Positions 19,986 to 26,833 of a DNA stretch of 26,833 nt are shown here, piece by piece (positions within the stretch are counted from its first letter, which is position 1; each line of letters starts with the position of its first letter). The DNA lies in the IMG/VR virus record IMGVR_UViG_3300032073_000201, positions 1 through 26,833 of that record. One strand, given 5' to 3'. Position numbers and translations under genes: made by a program. This DNA is from a virus. The notes beneath the pieces were generated by a model that made no database searches, was not told the DNA's origin, and was given only the letters and a program-made list of their open reading frames with translations.

Positions 19986-22900
19986 ATGCCAAACTGGAAA
20001 AAACTGATAGTTAGCGGGTCAGACGCTACACTAAACTCTCTTAATGTAATAACTAGTATAACTGGTTCTGATGTCAAAATAGACGACTGGGGATCAATTT
20101 CTGCTTCCTTATCAACAATACAAACTGCCGGAGGAGTAAACGGAAGTGGATCAGCACAAAGCATTGCATATTGGAATGATGCTAATACTCTTGAGCATGA
20201 CACAGATGCTGCCTTCGTTTATATAGACGGTACAAACACCGGTGGTCAACCGGTAGGAAGGATGGGGTTAGGAACAACTTCACCTAACTTTAAATTAGAT
20301 ATTACAGGAGGTGATTTAAGATTAGAAAGTAACAATGGAATAAGATTTGGTGGTCAAGGATCCAATGATACATACTGGAGAATATTTACCGCCGGAACAT
20401 CAACAGGTACTCTTTCAATTGGCAATAGCTCTTCAACACCCTATTTAACAGTATCAAGAGGTAGCTCAACAACAGGATTTGTAGGTATAGGAACAACCAC
20501 ACCAACAACAAAACTAACAGTAGAAGGTACTATAAGTGGTTCTGAAGTATACTCAAATAGTGGTATGAGGGTTCAAGTTACTGATGGTTCTTTTCAAAGA
20601 GCAGTTTCACCCTCTACAAGTGGCAGAATTCAGTATGGAGATGCAGGGGTGGGTGATTTAAGATTTAAAAACTCCTTTGGAAATGTTTTAACTTTATTAA
20701 GTAATGGTAACGCAGGGATAGGAACAACTTCACCTCAAAGAAAATTAGAAGTTAGAAATGGTAGCGGGGTAGGTTATGCATTACTTTCTGGTACTACCGG
20801 AGCAGAACTTAGATTCAGACCTCTTAACGCTTATTCAGCTAACGGTAATTTTGGTATCGAAGTTACTGGAACTTCAAGTTCACCATATACTACTACAATG
20901 AACTTTACAGGTTTCCATACTAACGAAACTACTGTAATGACATTGAAAGGGGATAACAAAGTAGGTATAGGTTCTACATCTCCAGACGCACCACTAGATA
21001 TATTAGACTCTCAAACACAAGCAGGTTCAACAGGTAGAGCTACAATCAAAACAACCGCTACAACAACTGCTACTAGCACACAAAGTAGTGGAATGTATAA
21101 AATACAAAATTACTTTAACCTAACAGGTACAGGTGGTAGTTTCTCAAACACTACTCATCAACAAGTAATGACAACAGTTAGTTCTACAGGAACAGCAACT
21201 AACTTAAAAAACCATATGAGTAGAGTTCATACCTCAGGTAATGGACAAATAGCTACTGTAGCTCATTATAATACTCATGCTGAATTAGACGGTAACGGTA
21301 CAATTAATAACTGGATTGGATATTCAGTTGCACATGGTACTTTATCTCAATTTACAAACACAGGTCATACAATAACTAATACATACGGTTTATATATAGG
21401 TGATTTAACTTCTGGTACTCAAACTAACACTCCTTTTGGTGTATATCAGTTAAATACTGATATGAGAAACTATTTTGCAGGTAAAGTAGGAATAGGAGCA
21501 GGATCTAGCAATCCAGCATCTACAGTACAAATAGGAGCACAATCATACACAGGAGGTGGTTTATCAGTTTCCCAAGGAGGTACAAATAATAGAGTAGCTA
21601 GATTTGAAAATATAGAAATAGTTGCTAATGCTGTCGGCGGTTCCTGGACAGGACAATCTTTACATGCCGAAGGTTCAAACAGAACCTTAAGATTTACAGC
21701 CGGAGGTTCTCTTAACGCTTCAGATACTTCTGCACATATAATAAAAGGATTTTTAAATAGTAGTAGAACTGTAGATTATACAACTTTACACGTTAGTGGA
21801 GGGTATAACAATAACACTTTAGCAGCAGATTATAACTTTTTAGAAATAACAGGAGTTGTTAATCAGTCAACATTAGCTCAATCTGGTTCAATTACTGGTA
21901 TAAAATATAATCCTTCTTTTACAAATCTAACAGGTTCACATACTGCATTCCATGCTACAACTGGAGATGTAAAAGTAGATAGTGGCGATATAATAGGGGG
22001 AGGAAATTTTGATATATTTGCTCAATATGGTAATAGAGGTAGAATTACGTTACTTAACACAACAACATCAGATCTTTCAACTCAAGTATCTTTCTTGACT
22101 AATGGAAGTCAAAGAATGGTTATACTTAAAGGTGGTAGAGTTGGTATAGGAACAACATTACCTAATACTGATTTTCATGTAGCTGGTGAACAGTTAATTC
22201 AGAAAACAGATAATACAACTGCATACCATGGTAATTTAAATATAAAAGCTAATGTTGTGGCTGCTAATAGTAATCACGGTAGAGCTGCATTTATAAATTT
22301 ACAAGGTGCATCCGTTTCGAGTAACAGTGCAACTACTTATGATTTTGTACTCGGTACTAATCATACCGGACATTTCCATATTGCTAAAGATAGTTCATTT
22401 GCAGGTGGATTTGATAGTGCTTCTTTAAAAATAGATAGAAATGATTTAACAGTTACTGTAGAAAACCAACTACATATAGGAACAGTTAATCCTGCACTTT
22501 CAATGGGATCTGATGCTATCTTAGTAATGTCTGGTTCTAAAGTAACTTCTGTATCTGGTTCAGAATTAGCAACACATATTGGAGCAGCAACTACATCAGC
22601 TTTGAATGGGTATGTTACTTTAGCTACTAATCAAACTATAAGTGGTGTTAAAACATTTTCTGATACTTTAATATTAGATGACGGATCAGGAGCAAGTCCT
22701 GCTTTAAGGTTAATAAATGAAGATAACGATACATTTAATATTAATGTAGGGGATGGTTCTCCTCAATTCAATATTACCAAAACAAACACAGGTGGAAATG
22801 AGTTTTCAATAGTAGCTGACGATACTAACCATACTGCTTCATATGCAGTAATCGGAGGTACAAGTAAATTTGGAACAGATACTACAGTATCAGGATCAAT

Positions 22901-25900
22901 CAGTGCTTTAGGAACTTTAGCTAATGGTTTAAGATTAGGTAGAGATGCATCTACCGATAGAATAGGTTTATTTGCAGCACCTAATGGAGCAACTCCAACA
23001 AGTAATGGTAACCTATATATTGCACCTAGAAATATTAACTCAGCAAATGGTTCATTTATATTATTAGGACAAAGAGATTCTTCAACAGCTAACCATAAAG
23101 GTACAGTACAAATACAAGCAGGTGATCCAACTTATCACTCTATGACAGGTGATATTATACTTAACTTTAGTTCATCTGCACAGTTCTTATTAGATGGAGG
23201 AACAGGTAATGCATCGTTAACTGGTGACTTAGCAGTAGCAGGAAAAGTAACTGCACAAGAATTCCATACTGAATTTGTTTCTTCAAGTATAGTTTATGAT
23301 AGTGGTTCAACTAAGTTTGGAGATACACAAGACGATATACATGACTTTACAGGTTCATTAAAAGTATTTTCAGGTAGCTTATCTTTCAACCCTAAATATA
23401 ACGACAGTAGTACAGGTATTATAAATATGCAACACGGACACGTAGGTGGCGGTAATGCACTTCATATTAATATAATGGATACTGGTTCACAGTCCATACT
23501 ACGTTTCAAATCAGATACTAATGGTCATGGAGATATGACCTTTTATAGAGGAAATACTGCAAGAGTAAATATTGCAACTTACTGGCCTTCTATGTTTAAC
23601 CCAGAAGCATATGCTACTCGAGGTGGTGTAGTTATAGGCACAAGTGCTACCAGTACTAATTACTACGGTTTACAGGTAGCTACAGGAGGTGCTTCAGGTT
23701 CATTAAGTGTAGGAAGTACATTATATGTTTCCGGAAGTAGAGTAGGTATAGGAACAGCATTACCAACACAAACAGTACAGGTAGTAGGAAATATAGAATC
23801 AACTGGTAGTTTAAACATAACCGGTAGCTTAGGAGTTGAAGTAGGAGGTAGTACAGTATTAATTAATAATACAGGTGTACATGGTAGAATATCTGCTGGT
23901 AGTAGTTTCTTTATAGGAGGTGGAAATACAACCTTAGTACAATTTTCATCACCTGCAATACCAGATAGCGATGGTTCACATAAGTTAGGTCAGTCAAATA
24001 GGTATTGGGGTGAATTATATGTTGATAAAGCATTTATAGGAAATGATATGTCTCATGTACATACTATTTCCGGTAGTGCGAAACTAACAGGTAGTTTAAC
24101 TATAACTGGAAGTTTAATAATGTCTTCAAGTACAGCTGTAGGACTACCAGGTAATGTCACAGGTAATTTAATACCGACAGCAGATGGTGCTTACAATTTA
24201 GGTAGTACTCATACTAAAGATTGGAACACTCTATATGTAAAGTATATTGATATTTTTAATGAAAGATTCAAATTAACATATTCTAATACAACAGCATCTT
24301 TATCAGATCATACCTCAGTTGGTCAAGGATTTAAATTTACACATCGAGGTTCTGAAATATTGCAATTAGGTAGAGATGGAGATCTTATTACTGATTTAAA
24401 AGGAGAATTTAGAGTAAGCGGCAGTATAGAAGCTACAGGTAGTATAACGTTAAATGGTGATGGAAGACACATTTACTTTGGAGGTACTAATACTTTCATA
24501 GGAGAAAGATCTAACTCTAATCACTTACAATTAAGAGGAGGAGGTAATATAACAGATGAAACTGTTTATATAACCGATTGGGGTAGAATGGGATTAGGTA
24601 CTTCTAATCCATCTGCTCAATTACATGTTGTTGCTACTGGAAGTCAATATAATATAGCAAGATTTGTAGGAAGAGAAGATGAACATGGTACTATAAGAAT
24701 ATACTCAGGCTCTTTTGATGCAGCAGCTTTAGGGTATCATCAACAAGGGTACTTCATGAATTCAGCTAATAGCAGTAACCCAAATGGTGCATTCTTTATA
24801 AGAGCAGATAAAGGTATTGATTTAGGAACAGCAGGAACAGGGTCATTAAGTATACAATCCCAATCAGCTAATGTAATAATAGACAGTAAAGTAAAGGTTG
24901 GTATAGGAACAGATGATCCTGATAATAGCTTACATATTCATACTTCTGGAGCTACAAGTGCTTTTAAAGCATATCAAGCTACATATCAGCAATTTGAAAT
25001 AAAATATGATAATACTTACCATTCAACAATGATGTTCGGGCACTTTGGCGAACTTCAGTACGATGGTAATGGTGGTTATTTACGTTTATCAAATAAATCT
25101 ACACAAGCAGGTTCACATATTGCTCTATTTACTAGTGGTTCTGAAAGAATAAGAATTACTCATGATGGTAAATTTGGATTTGGAACTACAACACCTGGAC
25201 ACTTAGTCCATATTTCAGGAGCAGCAGCAGATGTAAAGCTATTGTTAGAAGACGGCGCAACAGGAGCACCGATTGCATTAAGATCAATGGGAAGTGGAGA
25301 GGCAGAACTTCAAATATCTACTAATTCTAGAATTTCAAGAACAGGCGGAGATCTTAATTTTATAACAAATGCTATAGATCAGGTATGGTATGTAGATAAT
25401 GGATCAACAGGAGCAATGTTTTTATCAAGTTCTGGTAACTTTGGTTTAGGAACTACTACACCTAAAAGCAAACTACAAGTTCAAGGTACTGTATCGGCTA
25501 GTGGGGATATAAAAGCAGAAGGAGATATAACAGTAGGTAATAACCTTACTGGTTACGATAAAAAACTTATAATAAAGAATGGAGCTAATATAAATAATAT
25601 ATTTACTCACACTTCAGCTTCAGTACAAAATGCTCAATTAGTTATTAAAGGTGGTAACTTTACTCATGCTTTAAGATTAAGAGATAGCTACGCACCTGGT
25701 TCGCATCCTGGTGATGTTGATTATGCAAGACTATCAGGTGGGTATACACAGGAATCTAAACTAACATTATATACATCACAATCAGTAGGAGGTTTAGGTT
25801 CTGGTTCTCAGACTATTATTGGAACAGCTACTTCTTCCTTACCAGGAAATGTAGGTATAGGAACAGCTACTCCTTCTCAAAGATTACATGTAGAAGATGG

Positions 25901-26833
25901 AAATGTATTAGTTCAAGATGGGTATATAAGATCTCAAATACAATCAAACAATCATGCTATTCAAATACAAGCTTCTGTTTCAAATGAAGCAAGAATTTTA
26001 GCTCATAACTTTAATCAAGGTCAAGCTCATGATTTAAGAATAGCAGCAAAAAGTTTAGACTTTCAAGTAAATGGAAACGCTACATCTTCATTACATTTAA
26101 GCTCTTCAGGATTAGCTACACTTGGTAAATACGGTTCAGGTACATACACAGGAACTGCTGCTTATAACTTACAGGTTGATTCTTCTGGTAAAATAATAGA
26201 AACAGTAGCAGGCGGAGGAGGATCAGGTACTATTGATGGTACAGGAGTAGTAAATAGAATACCTCTTTGGTCAGATGCTGACTCTATAGTTACTTCTTCT
26301 ATGACTCAAAATAGTGATGGAGGTATAGATATTAATGGTACCGATGATAGCACTAAACTTAGAATAATACCAGATGGTAGTAATATAGGTGATACTGCAA
26401 CAGTTGAATTTAATAGTAGAGCTGTAGTAGGTTGGACAGGAAGTGCTGTTTACTTAGGAGATGGAAATCAAAGTAAGGATATAAAATTACAAGTTAATAC
26501 CGGTGATATAATAGCCTTAACTAAAAACACAGAAAGACTACGTATTAATTCAACAGGTAGTGTTGGTATAGGTATTTCAACTCCAACAGGTTCTCTACAT
26601 ATCAAATCAGGAAGTGATAGCTTTAGGTATACTAATGATTTAGGAGATAATTTTGACGGTATAGAATTAGTAGGAGGAAATCCTACATTAAAATTAGATG
26701 GTGCTGGAAATACATTTAATGTTACTGCTTTAACTAATAGTTTTGGAATCTACGATGTTACAAACACAAATTACAGGTTAACTATACTTAATAATGGTAA
26801 TGTAGGTATCGGTACTACCAGTCCATTTACTAA
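19986..26833 (+). CDS. Giant modular tail fibre / adhesin (3' end beyond window)
   Basis: One reading frame stays open for 2282 codons from this ATG to the window edge; I translated it throughout and found no stop. An in-frame TGA at 19977-19979 pins the start. The N-terminus MPNWKKLIVSGSDATLNSL repeats that of the 18569 gene and is probably a shared anchor. The body is rich in Gly, Ser, Thr and Asn. It carries at least 14 copies of a motif like VGIGTTSP, usually followed by an L-x-V/I-x-G strand, which mark successive beta modules of a long fibre shaft. Other modules are NGYVTLATNQTISGVKTF (22605-22658) and two GxxNLG...WxxLYV units (23961-24024, 24174-24239). Proteins of this style often end in a peptidase S74 chaperone domain, which would lie outside the window. 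Likely host recognition. Confidence 0.9.
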   Translation, partial: MPNWKKLIVSGSDATLNSLNVITSITGSDVKIDDWGSISASLSTIQTAGGVNGSGSAQSIAYWNDANTLEHDTDAAFVYIDGTNTGGQPVGRMGLGTTSPNFKLDITGGDLRLESNNGIRFGGQGSNDTYWRIFTAGTSTGTLSIGNSSSTPYLTVSRGSSTTGFVGIGTTTPTTKLTVEGTISGSEVYSNSGMRVQVTDGSFQRAVSPSTSGRIQYGDAGVGDLRFKNSFGNVLTLLSNGNAGIGTTSPQRKLEVRNGSGVGYALLSGTTGAELRFRPLNAYSANGNFGIEVTGTSSSPYTTTMNFTGFHTNETTVMTLKGDNKVGIGSTSPDAPLDILDSQTQAGSTGRATIKTTATTTATSTQSSGMYKIQNYFNLTGTGGSFSNTTHQQVMTTVSSTGTATNLKNHMSRVHTSGNGQIATVAHYNTHAELDGNGTINNWIGYSVAHGTLSQFTNTGHTITNTYGLYIGDLTSGTQTNTPFGVYQLNTDMRNYFAGKVGIGAGSSNPASTVQIGAQSYTGGGLSVSQGGTNNRVARFENIEIVANAVGGSWTGQSLHAEGSNRTLRFTAGGSLNASDTSAHIIKGFLNSSRTVDYTTLHVSGGYNNNTLAADYNFLEITGVVNQSTLAQSGSITGIKYNPSFTNLTGSHTAFHATTGDVKVDSGDIIGGGNFDIFAQYGNRGRITLLNTTTSDLSTQVSFLTNGSQRMVILKGGRVGIGTTLPNTDFHVAGEQLIQKTDNTTAYHGNLNIKANVVAANSNHGRAAFINLQGASVSSNSATTYDFVLGTNHTGHFHIAKDSSFAGGFDSASLKIDRNDLTVTVENQLHIGTVNPALSMGSDAILVMSGSKVTSVSGSELATHIGAATTSALNGYVTLATNQTISGVKTFSDTLILDDGSGASPALRLINEDNDTFNINVGDGSPQFNITKTNTGGNEFSIVADDTNHTASYAVIGGTSKFGTDTTVSGSISALGTLANGLRLGRDASTDRIGLFAAPNGATPTSNGNLYIAPRNINSANGSFILLGQRDSSTANHKGTVQIQAGDPTYHSMTGDIILNFSSSAQFLLDGGTGNASLTGDLAVAGKVTAQEFHTEFVSSSIVYDSGSTKFGDTQDDIHDFTGSLKVFSGSLSFNPKYNDSSTGIINMQHGHVGGGNALHINIMDTGSQSILRFKSDTNGHGDMTFYRGNTARVNIATYWPSMFNPEAYATRGGVVIGTSATSTNYYGLQVATGGASGSLSVGSTLYVSGSRVGIGTALPTQTVQVVGNIESTGSLNITGSLGVEVGGSTVLINNTGVHGRISAGSSFFIGGGNTTLVQFSSPAIPDSDGSHKLGQSNRYWGELYVDKAFIGNDMSHVHTISGSAKLTGSLTITGSLIMSSSTAVGLPGNVTGNLIPTADGAYNLGSTHTKDWNTLYVKYIDIFNERFKLTYSNTTASLSDHTSVGQGFKFTHRGSEILQLGRDGDLITDLKGEFRVSGSIEATGSITLNGDGRHIYFGGTNTFIGERSNSNHLQLRGGGNITDETVYITDWGRMGLGTSNPSAQLHVVATGSQYNIARFVGREDEHGTIRIYSGSFDAAALGYHQQGYFMNSANSSNPNGAFFIRADKGIDLGTAGTGSLSIQSQSANVIIDSKVKVGIGTDDPDNSLHIHTSGATSAFKAYQATYQQFEIKYDNTYHSTMMFGHFGELQYDGNGGYLRLSNKSTQAGSHIALFTSGSERIRITHDGKFGFGTTTPGHLVHISGAAADVKLLLEDGATGAPIALRSMGSGEAELQISTNSRISRTGGDLNFITNAIDQVWYVDNGSTGAMFLSSSGNFGLGTTTPKSKLQVQGTVSASGDIKAEGDITVGNNLTGYDKKLIIKNGANINNIFTHTSASVQNAQLVIKGGNFTHALRLRDSYAPGSHPGDVDYARLSGGYTQESKLTLYTSQSVGGLGSGSQTIIGTATSSLPGNVGIGTATPSQRLHVEDGNVLVQDGYIRSQIQSNNHAIQIQASVSNEARILAHNFNQGQAHDLRIAAKSLDFQVNGNATSSLHLSSSGLATLGKYGSGTYTGTAAYNLQVDSSGKIIETVAGGGGSGTIDGTGVVNRIPLWSDADSIVTSSMTQNSDGGIDINGTDDSTKLRIIPDGSNIGDTATVEFNSRAVVGWTGSAVYLGDGNQSKDIKLQVNTGDIIALTKNTERLRINSTGSVGIGISTPTGSLHIKSGSDSFRYTNDLGDNFDGIELVGGNPTLKLDGAGNTFNVTALTNSFGIYDVTNTNYRLTILNNGNVGIGTTSPFT
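20262..26825 (+). repeat. Fourteen dispersed GIGTTSP-type repeats in giant fibre
   Basis: In-frame copies start at 20262, 20481, 20712, 20961, 21486, 22140, 23742, 24588, 24897, 25173, 25440, 25851, 26562 and 26802. The core is (V/M/F)-G-(I/L/F)-G-T-x-x-P; the copies at 20961, 21486 and 26562 are degenerate. Spacing ranges from about 220 to 1600 nt. The last copy lies at the window edge, so the array continues. Confidence 0.85.

Noticed and set aside
19928-20203. Minus-strand open frame over the start of the giant fibre
   Set aside because: It overlaps a clearly coding fibre start with an in-frame stop just upstream; no leader and no recognisable protein.
20262-26825. CRISPR array or DNA repeat array
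   Set aside because: The repeats are protein-level GIGTTSP motifs with variable codons and irregular spacing, all in one reading frame.
1-26833. tRNA genes, integrase, insertion sequences, toxin-antitoxin or defence genes
   Set aside because: Gaps are too short for most, and no protein or cloverleaf pattern for any of these was seen.

Overview
The window is an AT-rich stretch of a tailed-phage genome. It holds the DNA-packaging, head, neck and fibre late genes of a T4-like (contractile-tailed, myovirus) phage, with every convincing gene on the + strand. The assignment rests on recognisable T4-family proteins: large terminase (gp17), portal (gp20), prohead protease (gp21), scaffold (gp22), major capsid protein (gp23), neck proteins gp13 and gp14, tail-sheath stabiliser gp15, and a PhoH-like ATPase. 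Divergence from T4 and the fibre style resemble the marine/environmental 'far-T4' phages. Starts are preceded by A/T-rich leaders with no Shine-Dalgarno sequence that I can find, which fits a Bacteroidota-type host. The host call is inference only.

Layout. 15-1875: two genes of unknown function, the second with a possible nuclease-like core. 1878-5384: terminase, then portal; the T4 sheath and tube genes (18, 19) that lie between these in T4 are not here. 5414-11288: an uncharacterised head-gene cassette of six proteins wrapped around the prohead protease (10468-11046). It includes an 853-residue modular acidic protein and three proteins with a common N-terminal tag that looks like a capsid-targeting/propeptide sequence. 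11289-14103: a structured leader, the very acidic scaffold gene and the major capsid gene, closed by a strong intrinsic terminator (14131-14164). 14213-14899: PhoH-like ATPase. 14926-18080: a tightly coupled neck/tail-completion operon (gp13, a 99-residue unknown, gp14-like, gp15). 18081-26833: a fibre/adhesin region with three genes sharing a short N-terminal Trp-Lys motif, ending in a giant fibre gene of at least 2282 codons that runs off the right edge.

How the genes work together. The portal nucleates the prohead. gp22 and probably some of the small head proteins form the core around which gp23 assembles. gp21 then trims core, capsid and tagged proteins at sites ending in Glu. The terminase pumps DNA through the portal, and gp13, gp14 and gp15 close the neck and join head to tail. 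The fibre genes probably supply host-binding structures.

Main points for a second look: a recurring hydrophobic-x-Glu motif and shared N-terminal tags across the head cassette, which would be a set of gp21 substrates or internal head proteins; a repeated TATTTAT(A/T) element in seven of the nine gaps longer than 20 nt; a hairpin-rich leader ahead of the scaffold gene; a perfect six-residue repeat protein; and the giant modular fibre. I see no tRNA, CRISPR array, insertion sequence, integrase or defence system. No gene-free stretch exceeds 120 nt.
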